Under the pieces are notes generated by a model. It made no database searches, was not told the DNA's origin, and was given only the letters and a program-made list of their open reading frames with translations. 64,000 nucleotides of DNA from Cardiocondyla obscurior (taxonomy: Eukaryota; Arthropoda; Insecta; Hymenoptera; Formicidae): contig NC_091884.1 in the NCBI RefSeq assembly GCF_019399895.1, forward strand, positions 994,501 to 1,058,500, written 5' to 3'. Numbering within the stretch: the first letter of the stretch is position 1; the number at the start of each line of letters is the position of its first letter. The position numbers and the translations under genes were made by a program. Shown here one piece after another: positions 12,767-24,889 of this stretch.

Positions 12767-14990
12767 TTCATAAACCTAAGAGTCTTTGAACCTGAGAGTC
12801 TGAGAATCTTTCGAAGGTTTATAGCGCGTTTGACCCGGCAGTTCAACTAAACGTCTAAAATTTCTACTCAGCAGAAAGAACGCTTCACTATCAAGTAACG
12901 TAGGATGAATGCAGGGACGCATATCGACCGTTTCAAATAACGTAGTGATTCTGTTACATAAGAATAATCGCGGCCGACCGAATACTATAACACTAATTGC
13001 TTTTGTTTTTCCCTTGTGTCGATTTAAAGTTAATCAACAACTTTCTAAAGAATATTAAGTAATTAATGGAATCTGTTGAGCCTTGAAAATATACTGTTAA
13101 TCGAATCTTCCTCGGCTTAAGTTAAGTAAACGTTAAGTGCTCTATATATAAAAAAAAATATATATACGTATTACTGATATTGAACAAAGCGCAATTAACT
13201 TTTAGATTAGCTTTGCCCTGACACAATGGATATGTAAGCGTGAGATATCTACCGCAAAGAAGCTCGCTGATTTCACAAGCCGGCGACGAATTTAAAAATA
13301 TCGACGTTCGCGTCCGACCCTGGACATATCTATACGGAAAGTGCACATTTAAATTTATAATGAGACATCAGGTGTATACTCCGCGGGCATATACACCGGC
13401 CGATACGGAGTACCATTAGAAAATTGCGATCGGAAATGATCGGCAGATCGCATCTTAAACATACGTTTGTCAGAATGAACATTATAAGTGCTGTTGATGG
13501 ACAGCACAATTTATTTTCCTTCATTTCGCCTGAAAATCGCAAAATCGCCTTTTCTAGATCGAGTCGCATATTTTTATGCATCGCTATTCTTTTTTTATTG
13601 CATATTAATCTGTTACGTATATATGCAGCGAGAAAGATAAGCAAGTAATGAAATATATATTTGCATAAATTGTCTAGTGTGGTTCGAAGCTTTGAAAAAT
13701 AATTATAAAATAAGAAATTAGATAGTTAACTGAATCGCAGATATATTGTGGAGGATTTTGAGCGCACAATCATTATAAAAGTTATAATAATTATATTATA
13801 AATATACAAACATTCAGAAAAAATTTAGAGAGCGACACCAGACTGTTAATGCGTCCGTATACTTCTGTCATCAGTTTATACTAATGCTTGCCGAACAGCG
13901 TAGGGTAACTTTGGAAGTTTATGCAGACGATATGATTCACCTGACTTACCACGGGAGAGAGCTAGCGAGGATCAAATTTGCCTAGTAACCATGATACAAT
14001 ATGATTCAGCGCTTAACCAGGCCTGTTCTACTACGTTCGATGATAATTTATAAGCGACGCTAAGACGGGAAAGTTAAAGTCATTATTTGGAAGAAAATGA
14101 ATTTACTTTCATTGGCGAGACTCTGCAATGTTTCTTGCCTCTCAAAGCTGTCTTTGTATATGAACTTTAATTTGTAAATCAATTTGGCTGAAGCAATTTG
14201 TACTAACAGACGTATTGCGTCACTTTGCAAGTTTTTCGCGCCCGGCAGGTTTATTCATAATTACGTAAAATAACGCGACTGGTCACGGCTTACCGCCGCT
14301 TAGCTCGTAATGACAGCGAACGCAGCGAAAGTTATTATATATACATACATGTAATCCGTCATCGGCGTGCGGACATAGACGGATTTAGAAAATGTGAATC
14401 GCGCGCGTTACTCCGCAAAATCGTGGCGAATGAATGCGCACTTTTTCCCTCCGCCACTTTCCAGATACTTCTAGACATTCTAGATTGTCGTCGTGGCTCT
14501 CGCAACAGTTCTGAACCATTCGCCAGTCCGGTTTGTAGCATACAAAAAAAAAAAAGAGAAAAATGTAAATTAAATTTTTAATAATAAAAAAATATAACCA
14601 GACAAATTTAAAATACAAAGTTAACATTTTGCTAAACAAATCGTGGAATTAATAATTCCGTAAAAGTAAATCCTTGATTTTGAAACACTTTTATCTTTTT
14701 AATCAAATCGCTCGATGTTGCTTTTGTCATTTATCTTATCAATTATTTTTAATACAAAATCGAGAGCCTTCGAGAATCTGAATACCGTGCGAATCCTCGG
14801 AAATAAATCTGTTCGACAGACTCGCTCATTTCGCGAACTACCGCGAAACCGGTCTAAATCGATTTACAATCCAATGTAATATTTAATTAATTGTAACGTA
14901 CCAACGATTGTAAATTCGCAACGGAAAGAATTTCGAGAAAATGTGCACGATGATGCAACTGCGTAGCGTAACGGCGCTCCACCATGAATC
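12767..14990. other. Intergenic region between IR copy B and p62
   Basis: About 2.2 kb, mostly AT-rich. Frames at 13122-13346 and 13330-13644 (minus) and 13424-13648 (plus) overlap each other and resemble nothing I know. Nothing here resembles a third receptor copy. The right end passes into the GC-rich p62 promoter region. Confidence 0.5.
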
Positions 14991-15005
14991 ATCGTATACA
15001 ACTCG

Positions 15006-15015
15006 GTCACGTGAG
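15006..15015 (+). promoter_or_regulatory. E-box resembling a CLEAR (TFEB/Mitf) site
   Basis: GTCACGTGAG contains the palindrome TCACGTGA and matches nine of ten bases of the CLEAR consensus GTCACGTGAC. It lies about 310 bp upstream of the p62 TATA box and 490 bp upstream of the start codon. p62/SQSTM1 is an established target of TFEB-family factors in vertebrates, so a Mitf site here is a reasonable inference. Confidence 0.5.
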
Positions 15016-15317
15016 CTGTCTGTCAAAATAGGCAGAATCACTCAGAAATGGCGGCGCGTGCAGCGACTTCCGCCGTTCAAACGCGCTTTGCGAGTAAACG
15101 CTCTCTCGCCGCGAAGTCGTGGTTTCTCGTTGCAAGATCTATCTACGCCGACGTGCCAGAGTCCCGTGATAAAATCGCGAAGAGAAACCGAAAGGATCGG
15201 CGCGGATTTACGGCGGAAGGATTGAAAACAGCGCGCGGCGCCAAAGTCGCCGGAAATGACTACGGCATCTGGACGTTTATCGGCGCGACGAGCGCTAGAC
15301 TCGGCTTATCGATCGCG

Positions 15318-15325
15318 TATAAAAG
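15318..15325 (+). promoter_or_regulatory. TATA box of the p62 gene
   Basis: TATAAAAG lies 181 bp upstream of the p62 start codon, in a GC-rich stretch. Transcription starting 25-35 bp downstream would give a 5' leader of about 150 nt. Confidence 0.6.
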
Positions 15326-15498
15326 CAACCGACCGCGGCGTCGTCTCCGCAAACAACGTTCTACACTCGAAGGGACGGTGCTAGCGTGGAGAGGAAGAAA
15401 AGTCAACGTAAAGAGAAAGGAAAGCACCGACGACGCTTACGAAAGCACATTCCACCGGAATTATTTTATTCGAATCTATTCGCCGAGACGAAGCGACG

Positions 15499-17790
15499 AT
15501 GGGCAAGCTGAGCTTCAAGGTGTACCTGACGAGCGAGGACCCGTGGATACAGGGTCCAACCGAAGTGCGTAGATTCGGTATCGACGCGGACGTCGCGAAG
15601 AATTTCAACTACCTGCGAGAAAAATTGCAGAGCATCTTCCCTCAGCTGCGGAACAAGAACTTCATTGTCACCTGGAAAGGTAGGTCGTATTTCCCTGTTT
15701 TTTTTTTTCTTTTTCCTTTTTTTCCTCCGTTCTTGTTGCGAAACGCAACAGCGATCTGACGTCAGCAAACAGAGTTGTTTATCAAAGGCCACGTATATGA
15801 CCTAATAATTTTTTTACGCTATAGACTGTCTATCGTAATGTCTTGTCAATGTGACAGACTTGATAAAAATTAAATTAAGATTTCGGAGTTTCTACTTAAA
15901 TAATGGCACTGTTTTTACTGTCTTTTTATTTTATTTTATTTTATTTTATTTTATTTTATTTTATTTTATTTTATTAATTTTATTTATTTATTTTATTTTA
16001 TTTTATTTTATTTATTTTATTGATTTATTTTATTTTATTTTATTTTTTTTATTTTATTTATTTTATTTATTTTATTTATTTTATTTTTTTTATTTTTTTT
16101 TATTTTTTATTTCCCTATTTTATTCTTAACAGTTCCTGAAGAACAAAAAATTAATGATTTAACTATTTGAAAGCTACAACTACAACCAATAAATGTTATT
16201 GAATGTATAACAAATAATATAACAATATATTTATAATGTAAGAAAATTTAACCATTAGCATTATTGATACTCTTTGTATGTTAAATACTGAACTGAATGC
16301 TGCTAATGTATTGATTGCAATTAATTATTTAACTTGTTTTTTGTATCAACAGATATTGAGAATGAAAGCATTACCATATCTACCAATGAGGAATTGGAAC
16401 TTGCCCTGGAAGAAATGGAGAGTCATAAGATTGGAATGATTAAGCTGTATGTCACTCTACTAATGGAGCAGAAAGAAGGAATAGATATGCCGAAAATAGA
16501 AAAAATACTACATCCTGGTGTAGTATGTGATGTATGCGAAAAAGATATACATGGTTTCCGGTTCAAATGCATGCAGTGCCGGGATTACGACCTGTGTACT
16601 GAATGTATGACACTAGGAAACCATTCACAGCATTACATGGTTCGTATGACACAGCCGATTGAGTGGTCGAGCTATCACGGCCGCCGCCTTGCTCACCACA
16701 TGCACAAATTTCTGAAAAAAACTGCAGCGCATTGCAAAGATGACGAGCGTAGGTACTTTCACAAGAGCAAGCGAAATGACTGCCCGTTGTTCAACGTAGA
16801 TGGTAAATTTGGCCCTATTGATCTGTTTATAAATGAGTTGGTGAATTTGTTTGACATTTTTATTGATTCGTCAGACGAAAGTAACGAGCAAAAGCGGACA
16901 CCTAAGGAACAACATAAGGAACCGTCCGCCGAGGCTGCAACTGAGGCGACAGAAGATCCACAGCAGGAAGCGACCAGGCGTTCTTTCTCACAGCTGCTAA
17001 AGCTTGTCGAGGACAACATATCTAACTTCTCACAATTCCTGGATCCCCTCGGCATCAATGTGACTGTATTGGCCGATGATGATTCCCCCAACCAGAAGCA
17101 GGCAAGCAGTGCTCAGACAAAAACCAACGCGCAAAAACCTGAGGCTGGTCCATCTACTTCGGAAAACACTGGTAAGAAATTTCCTGGCGAAGGAAAGAAG
17201 CTACGCGACGACCCTATAGGTACTGCAAATACCTCTCTTTCGACGGATAATGCATCAACACAAAAAGAGGCAACGAAAGGAGCAACAGGAGGAGCTGAAC
17301 AAGCAGCCGAAGCTGAAGAATGGACAATGATACAACGCGAGAGCGTCAATAATAGCTGTACCTCATCTGCTTCTTCCTCCTCAGACGAAGTAATAAAAGA
17401 GGTACGTTTCACATATATGCAAAATTGATAAACTATTTGCTCAATTAAAAATGACTAATATCAATTAAAATGACAAATATCAATGACTACGTCATAATTT
17501 TAAATCTTTATTACGCGTGTACCACGTATTCAGAATACCTTTTTACACAGAGTACACCATCAGCACCCGTGCCAGAGAAAACGCCGTCGAACCAACAAAT
17601 CTACCCGTCTTTACCTCAAGAAGTAAGGCATGAATTTCATCATCCAGATCCTAAGATCCAGCAGGCCGTAGAAGCAATGATAGCAATGGGATTTTCTAAC
17701 GAAGGTCAATGGCTTACCCATTTACTAGTTGCACAAAATGGTAACATTGACAAAGCATTGGACGTAATATATCCAGTGCGCCGTCATTAA
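15499..17790 (+). CDS. ref(2)P: Sequestosome-1 / p62 (ref(2)P) autophagy receptor
   Basis: This is a selective-autophagy receptor that binds ubiquitinated cargo and Atg8/LC3 and forms polymers in the cytosol. Exons 15499-15679, 16353-17401 and 17551-17790 give 489 residues (intron phases 1 and 0). An N-terminal PB1 domain (about 5-95) includes the acidic OPCA-type stretch after the first junction (IENESITIS, NEELELALEE). A ZZ zinc finger follows, with Cys at 119, 122, 133, 136, 142 and 145 and His at 151 and 154. A long acidic, Ser-rich middle holds an LC3-interacting motif, EEWTMIQ (W384, I387). A C-terminal UBA domain spans about 443-485 (EAMIAMGF, ending DVIYPVRRH). The order PB1-ZZ-LIR-UBA is that of p62. 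Intron 1 contains a long TTTTA microsatellite. The gene runs tail to tail with mS29. Confidence 0.95.
15923..16110. repeat. TTTTA pentanucleotide microsatellite in p62 intron 1
   Basis: A nearly pure run of TTTTA/TTTAT units with some TTTA and poly(T) interruptions, roughly 190 bp, ending about 240 bp before the exon 2 acceptor. It opens a long spurious Phe/Leu/Ile-rich frame that should not be annotated as protein. Confidence 0.95.
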
Positions 17791-18135
17791 GAGAGATTGG
17801 GGCAAATTTTAGTTAACGATAGCTTATACATTAAATAATAGCTCCCATCTATATATGCTTTAAATAGTTGATATATCAATGCTTAATTATTCGTTATATT
17901 AAGTTTTATTTTTTATGTTGTTAAATTTACGTAGCATATTTCATTATTGATATGCTAATGACAAAACCCTTGGCAATAATGACAAATTGCATGTATATGT
18001 TACATACATATATAATAATTATATTATTTATATGATGTTCGTTATATTCTGTATTCTTATTGTTAGTATATCTTTTAATAATCTTTTATATAATTTCTGG
18101 TGATTGGATTGTCATATACTACTGTGTTTTATGTT

Positions 18136-18141
18136 AATAAA
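18136..18141 (+). terminator. Poly(A) signal of p62
   Basis: AATAAA about 350 bp downstream of the p62 stop codon and about 240 bp before the end of the convergent mS29 coding sequence. It fits a short AT-rich 3' UTR. Confidence 0.6.
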
Positions 18142-18302
18142 GTATTCACAATATTAAGGACGTATATGTTTCAATTTAAATGCTTCTTTTAACAAAACTA
18201 GAACACTTCGCGAGCACTATTTTTCGAAAGTAGATATAATATCTTTAAAAAATTATTAGAAATAACATTTATAACAATTAACCAACGGTAAATTTCAGAT
18301 AT

Positions 18303-18308
18303 TTTATT
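18303..18308 (-). terminator. Candidate poly(A) signal of mS29
   Basis: AATAAA on the minus strand about 75 bp downstream of the mS29 stop. The two convergent transcripts would then end about 150 bp apart. Confidence 0.4.
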
Positions 18309-18382
18309 ATAAGTTCTTCTAATAATTCTAATAAACTTATAATAAATTTAATATAAACTTATAATAAACTTAATGTTAACTT

Positions 18383-20180
18383 TTATAAGAATTTACATTG
18401 CTCCATTAAGTTTAATGGATTTTTATTACTAAGTAATTCTATTTCTTTCTGACCAGTAGGTGTTATGTTTCTGATCCATTTGCGATCTTTGTAATATTCA
18501 ATTATACTATCAAATTCTGCATCGTTATAATTTTCGACTAAAACGGGTATGAAAGGATCCAAGTGCTCAAAGCCTTCTTTGCCAAGCAAATATCTAGGAA
18601 GATCGGAATCTTGGCGTTCCTGAAATTCAAAGATTTTTTACTGCGTTATCCGTTCATATTTAGTACTGAAACGTTTCGTGAATTTTAACTTGAAATGTTT
18701 TTATTCCTTTAGATCGAAATAATTTATTAAACTTTATTTAAATAAAGGTATATTTATATAATAAAATTTATAGTGCATACCTGTGTACTTGCCATTTTGT
18801 CCACTGTTAATACAATTGCACCGTTACACCAATTGCTTTTTGTTATATCAAAAAATGGGGTCAACAGTGAAACTTTTTCAGGCGGAATCATCACCTTGTT
18901 GTCGTCAAAAATACGCGTTTCACCTGATGTGAAAGAATTGAATCCATCTACTATGACAAGCGTTTTGCATTTTCCTGCAGTACTAGCGAGTTTAATTTCT
19001 CTTATCAGCGCTTCCACTACACCACAGCCGTACTTAATGCGACTTATACCAAAGTCGATAAGATCTATGATAGGAATACCTTGAGGAGTCATTTCACGTT
19101 TATTCCATTCATAATCCTTTGTTGTTTTGAGCTGCAAAGTAAATGCAAATTAAATGTAACTGTCTAAGTAATATGTCATAATGTACATACATCTAATTGT
19201 GAGAGCAATGTTGAGTTTTGGAATTTGAACTGTTTTAACCACACCCCAGCATCAATCGGTAGGTCCACACAACCTGGTGATAATGCTGAAGCTGCAACCT
19301 CTTTTGTATTTCTCAACCAGCGGGGAGCTGAAAAATGAATGATACAATTAATGTTATAAACTTGCTAAAGTAAAAAATAATGTAATTATTATTTATGTAT
19401 AAAAAATAACATACCCCAAAATACATGAACAAGTAAATATTTCTGCATAAAACCATAGTGTAGTATATGATTCATTATAATACTTTTTCCAGTTCCATAT
19501 TTTCCATCTATTTAATATTATTAAGGTTCATATATATATATATATATATTTTTTTTTTTTTTAATTTTGTTTGCAATGCTATTTTATATGATCTGATACA
19601 ATAAAAAATACTTTCTAAAAGGATACACAATACATATTTGTTAACAGGCCTTGTAAGATCAGCTTGATTGAGGTAAGACATAATTTCAATTGCAGGTTGC
19701 CTGATCAAAAATGCACACTCTTGAAAAGTAGTTACTTGTGTTCTAAATACAGGATGTAAAATATTATGTTGAAAGAGTTGTTCACAAATGTCTGTTGGCA
19801 CAGTATATAATCGGGCAATATGATCAGCATTGTGATTTACTGGATTGTTCTCTGTTGTACGGAATGAGCATACTTGAGCCACTTGCTCATCCTTCACCTT
19901 AGTAACTGTGCTGAATCTTCTACCATACGTTTTACACATTCCTCTCCAAAACGAATCTGTAATCAATATAAATGTACTAAAGCAACATATTTTTTTATAC
20001 CAGTCAAACTCAAATTAAAATAATTTATAATAAATTCAAATGGCAAATCCTTATAACAAAATTTATAACTAATCTTTAAAACAAAACACACTGCAGATCA
20101 CAAGCACAGTAAATTATAGAATAAATTAATAACAAATATAACGTCAGTATAAATAAAATCTTACGTGAACGTAAAGACAT
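18383..20180 (-). CDS. mRpS29: Mitochondrial small ribosomal subunit protein mS29 (DAP3)
   Basis: A GTP-binding P-loop protein of the mitochondrial 28S ribosomal subunit (DAP3 in mammals). Exons are 20180-20165, 19956-19627, 19507-19415, 19327-19191, 19131-18781 and 18619-18383, giving 387 residues, close to the human 398. The Walker A motif YGKYGTGKS (116-124) is assembled across the second intron: exon 2 must stop before a GTATCC donor, and reading through would destroy the motif. A Walker B-like VIVDG lies at about 251-255 in exon 5. The C-terminal exon holds LLGKEGFEHLDPFIPVLVENY, a typical DAP3 segment. The basic N-terminus (MSLRSHSFWRGMCKTYGRRF) fits a mitochondrial presequence. Intron 2 carries an AT dinucleotide run next to a poly(T) tract. 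Confidence 0.93.
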
Positions 20181-21439
20181 TTTTGCTGCCTTTCTTTTTT
20201 CAGAACGCAATACGATTAATTGTAATTGTAATTATCCTCGAATTTTTTTAAATTTTACGTTTATTTGTGCACCTAACGTTATACGTAGTAGGACATGCAA
20301 ACTTGACATAACCTCACATAGCCGAGACCTTTATTAATGCCGAGGTTTCTCGGTGCCGAGACTTCGAAAACGCTCGAGAAGTATCAGGAACGTAGAAAGA
20401 GTAAGTTGGGAGAATGATCAGAGGACATTTTCTTCGATCGTGCACCAATTTACTCTTTCTAGTCTCCTATTCCGATCACTTTCGGAACCTCCGCGTCGAG
20501 AAATCCCAGGATTGACGGATTTGTCACTTTGTATACCTTTAATTTACGGGTTTAAATAAATAAATATAATTGATGTCCAAAAGCATATATTTAAATTATA
20601 TTTTAAAAAACAAAAAGTGCTGAAGTATCATAGATGTACACATTTGTAATTCACTGCCGAATATTAATAAATGCAAACGTTTTATTTAAAAAAGATTAAA
20701 TAGTAATTAAATAATGCGCGAGTTGTTGTATCTACTATTTTTTTTTAATAAATAAAACACCATTTTTTTTTTAATTACTCGTAGATAACAAATCACTCTG
20801 ATTTCAATTTATTATCGTTCACGAAATCCCTGACTCCGTTTACATATACATATGTATTTACAGCCTCGTAACATGATTTATAATACTTTTTAATCAGTTA
20901 CAATACAACAATCACAGACCACATTGGAACTTCACTGATCTTCCACTAAAGAAATAACTTATGTAAATAATAAATCCATTACATATAGTATATTAGATAA
21001 TTCGCTACAAAATATATGCCCGATCCTTGTAATGTTTCGCGCGCGCAAGAATCTTATATATTTTTAACTTTTTTTTTCTCGCGCAAGATACAGATTATGT
21101 ATTAACGTTATAATAACTACAAAATATCGTTTTTATATATTATTATCTTGCCGTTTTCCTCGAGGAAGAAAATAATTTATACAGTTAATATCAAGTGCTA
21201 GAAAATGTGCTCAACTTTCGAAAGAGATCTGGTGAAATTCTTAGATTCTAAAGCGAAACCAGACGAAAGTTACACGCAAGGCCATTCGGTATTAACGAGA
21301 AGTTATAAAACGATCGTCCGATTAATTTTCGCGGAGAGCTATCGTCACACAATCATACAATTCATTGTACAATTGTTTAGGAAGGTACAAAAGAACCTAT
21401 ACAAGGATAATTCGATCTTCGATATGCTTTACAACGTTT
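20181..21439. other. Spacer between mS29 and the TTC39 gene
   Basis: It holds the promoter of mS29 (20.2-20.4 kb) and the 3' UTR of the TTC39-family gene (from 21439 downward on the minus strand). The plus-strand frame at 21205-21450 overlaps the end of that gene and resembles no family; I treat it as chance. The remainder is AT-rich. Confidence 0.5.
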
Positions 21440-24400
21440 TTATATCTTAATCTCATCAGCACTTGGACCCGCGATAATAACGCTGTTGGCAGAGATAGCT
21501 GTTTCTAATCGATGACCACGCTCGTGTTTTTTTAGCGAATAATTATTCGTTTTCTTGCCATTTAATATCATTAGGTCCGAATGTATCCTGAAGTGCAATC
21601 TAGATTCTAGTAAGTAGCCCGTGTAGTTTTTCCTAAAATTAAAATGCAATTATAGAATTTTTAATATAAAAATTAATAATATAAAAAACATGATATAAGA
21701 GTTAACTAACTTGGCGTCTTCTAAAAAGCCTATGGCTAGCTGAATATCACCCTGATCTCGCGCTAATAATGCTAACTCCACAGTGGCATAAGGAAGTAAG
21801 TATGTATCCTCTTTGATAGATTTTTCCAATTGCAAAACGTTTCGCAGACATTCTTCCGCCAATAAAGGATGGTTCATGTGCCGCAAACAGGTACCCTTCA
21901 GAAGCAGCAGGAGCGCTTCGTTGTCGGCATAATAATTATTTTTCCTACATAATACATCATAATGTATATTATTTGTAATAAAAAATATAAAAATTAAAAT
22001 TGTTGATAAAACTTACGGAGTTGTTTGGAGTTCTCTCTCTTCTTCTTCTATTCTTTTAAATATATTTAATATCAAGTCCTGTCGTTTGCCTATTATCCTG
22101 AACAGATTCCACATGTACATAAGCTCAAATGCAGGCACAATTAAATGTTTTTTTTGTGCAAAGTAACGTTCCGTTTTCTTGATCACGAATTTCTCCATCG
22201 GCAGCGATTTGCCAGCAATGCGCTGTTTATAAGTCGGTGCCTGACTCATCAGATTGTCGACTTGTTGTTTCTCCGAACTCCAAAGTGACGGCTTTAGCAT
22301 AAGTAAGATCGCAGCCTTTTGGTACAGATAAATAGTTCGTGACCAATTAGATTCATTTGCCAACATTCCAGCGTATGTTACCGCCTTGTTCCACTGTTGC
22401 ATCAAGCAGTGTGTCCACATCAACTCCCAATAGCAAAGATGATGAAACTGCGGCCAAACATTCTGACTCTTCCACGATTTTATATACCAGTCTATACACT
22501 CCTCGAAGTTACCTCGGGTGAGTTCTAGTCTTCCCTTGAAAAAGAGGAACCATACACCGTTCGGATAGAGACTTAATTCTTGTTCCAACACCTGCTCGCA
22601 CCAATCCAAATCGCCATCTGCGTGACTCAGTACGAAGGTGACTATCAAATTGTAAGACAGTAGGATCATCACGCAAAGGATTTGTCGCAGGCCTCTCCTC
22701 TCACTATAGCCCGCTTTTAATTCCATTAGACCATATTCCTGACAATTAAATTAATAAATAAAACTTTTTTTACGCGTAATATTTTATTAAACGATAATAT
22801 GTAATTATCATTGAAATACCTTATCGCCAGAAAATCCGATAAACTCTAATAATTTAATAATACGTGATGGCAACAATGAGATCATCTGGAACAAAGCACA
22901 ATTTTATAAATGTGTATGATAAGATAATAGCTTGAAATAAAAAAATATATTAATGTCGTCATATCAAAATAACATACGTACCAAATTGAATGCGCCAATG
23001 CCCATGCGAACGCCGCTTTCGAAATGCACTTTGTGAATATCGTTTCCCCACTTCCGGTTTTTCAAAATCGTCATACACTCCCTGCAAGAGACAATAGTTA
23101 TAAATTGCTGGAGAAATCGAGGTACGGCGAAAATCCGTGGTGTATCATTTACTTGTACGACAGAAAACAGGTACGAATTTTCAATCCTGCCTTGACAAAG
23201 CTGACCAGAGTCTCGTCCTCCACAAACGTGAGCATCGATTTTAATAGGAGCGACTCGGCATAACAGAGCTCCGCATGCACCTCCTCTGCAAGATTAATCC
23301 TCGGTCATACCTTTCATGCACTATATTTTACGTGAAAGTTACTTGACTTTATTCAGGTTAATCAATCACGATAAAATTGTATCTTATAAAATATCTAGCA
23401 GCAACTTCTATTAATATATTAATACAACAAAAAGTTTGTTAATGGAAAGATTAAAGTATGTATTCCACATAAAAGTAACAAGAGTTTGCAATTAATTATT
23501 ACTATTTATTTTTATTAAGGCTGAAAGATTCTGTAGTAATATCGATTAATAAATATTTCTGTAAACATCTAATAAAAAGAAGCTAAATTTGATCGTTATT
23601 ACTGTTGCATAATACATTTAACGTCAGTTTTGTTAGATGATATACGTTAAATATGCAATAAAAAAATCGTATGCTGTTTTTATATACATTTATAATATAT
23701 TACCGTTCGTGTAAGCGTCGTAGTTAATCTTCTTGACCATTTTCCCGATGTTTTGCGTAATCGTCGTGTGTTTTCGGTGCTTGGAGCACACGCTCATAGA
23801 GTGCTTCAACATTTCCGACGCTTTCTCAATGTGTTTCTGTGCATTGCATATAAAAGTTGTTAAAGAAAATAAATACAATTTCTATTTTATATAAAAGAAA
23901 AACACGCGCGAAGCGTGACGAAAAAAAACGTAATAAATACTTGTTCAAATGTAAGAATCGCTTCCAGAAACGCGAATACGCTAGACCCCAGAGAATGGTA
24001 CATGCTGCTGTCCGCCCATGGTTCCATAATTCTTCTCGCTTCGTCGAAGTCGTTATTGAAGAAACAGTGAATCGCCTTTTTCGACTCCATTATCGCGGTA
24101 TCCAAATCCATAGACGCGAGCCTAAAACAAGACATTATTTTCTTTCAGAAGTTTAAAGCGTTAAAAGATTAACATAGAATAAAAAATATAAACAATATAA
24201 ATTAATTTTAAAAGAGAAATCTAAATAACAAGTGGAAAAAAAAGAATGTACATAAGATAATCACTTGCGCATTATAACGATAAAATACAATTCTAAAGTA
24301 AGTAACGAAAAAACAACTTTAATGTAAAATAGTATAAAATAAAATACATACTGTGGTAATGATTCCTGAGCGTCTTGAAACTGAGAAATAAAAAGTTAGA

Positions 24401-24499
24401 TACACATTAATGCAAATGCAAATATCCAAGTGCACAAAAAACATATAATACATTAGCCTCATTAATATTTACCTCATCATCGCCTTCAACGTCCGACAT
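21440..24499 (-). CDS. TTC39: Tetratricopeptide repeat protein 39 family member
   Basis: This belongs to the TTC39/IML2 family of helical-repeat proteins, which has been tied to lipid handling in vertebrates; the molecular role here is unknown. Ten coding exons (24499-24473, 24380-24352, 24121-23941, 23836-23704, 23285-23153, 23081-22982, 22885-22820, 22738-22017, 21944-21711, 21632-21440) join in frame to 605 residues, a usual family length. Recognisable segments are the N-terminal LDTAIMESKKAIHCFFNNDF, the Trp-rich repeat region of exon 8 (GVWFLFFKGRLELTRGNFEE, then WPQFHHLCYWELMW) and the C-terminal ESRLHFRIH. The acidic MSDVEGDDE start follows a splice acceptor at 24525-24526, so the 5' UTR is split; a likely non-coding exon lies at 24847-24889. 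The paralogue letter (A, B or C) cannot be decided. Confidence 0.9.
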
Positions 24500-24846
24500 T
24501 TTTAACCAGTATTATAAAATAGTTCTGCAACAAAAAAATATAATTTTAAAAAATAAATTTTTTCTTATAATTCATATTTGTTTTTTTTTTTTTTAAATAA
24601 TTTATGTTACACTATTAAAGATCATTAAGTTGTTATACTGCAGTTACATTATTTATTACATAACATAATTTTAAACAAACTTGCACCTATCTTAGCTTTA
24701 TAGCAAGAAAAACGAGTTGAGTAAAAAAAAAATATTGTGGAAAATGTTACAAACATTTAGAAAGTGCACATGCAAATGCAAATAGATTTTAAGCCACATT
24801 TAGAAAGTTACAAAGCTAAAGATTGAAGCAAGTATGGTAGGTGTAC

Positions 24847-24889
24847 CTGCAGAAAAAATAATGTCCGGTTTTATCAACTCGATTTGTAC
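24847..24889 (-). other. Probable 5' UTR exon of the TTC39 gene
   Basis: A 43-nt segment bounded on the minus strand by an acceptor (TCTGTTACAG) and a donor (CTGCAG then GTACAC). It has no ATG and lies about 320 bp upstream of the acceptor preceding the TTC39 start codon. Inferred from splice sites alone. Confidence 0.4.

Noticed and set aside
13122..13648. Overlapping frames of 74-104 codons on both strands
   Set aside because: No splice logic and no resemblance to the neighbouring receptors or any known family; mutually antisense.
15048..15572. 174-codon frame overlapping the p62 start
   Set aside because: A different frame from the PB1 exon; it spans the TATA box and 5' leader, and the PB1 frame is certain.
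15851..16129. 92-codon Phe/Leu/Ile/Tyr-rich frame
   Set aside because: It is a translation of the TTTTA microsatellite in p62 intron 1.
16759..17412. Minus-strand frames of 110 and 99 codons
   Set aside because: Antisense shadows of the p62 coding exon.
21205..21450. 81-codon plus-strand frame next to the TTC39 stop
   Set aside because: Overlaps the TTC39 3' end and has no family match; probably 3' UTR read backwards.
23857..24156. 99-codon plus-strand frame
   Set aside because: Antisense to a TTC39 coding exon.
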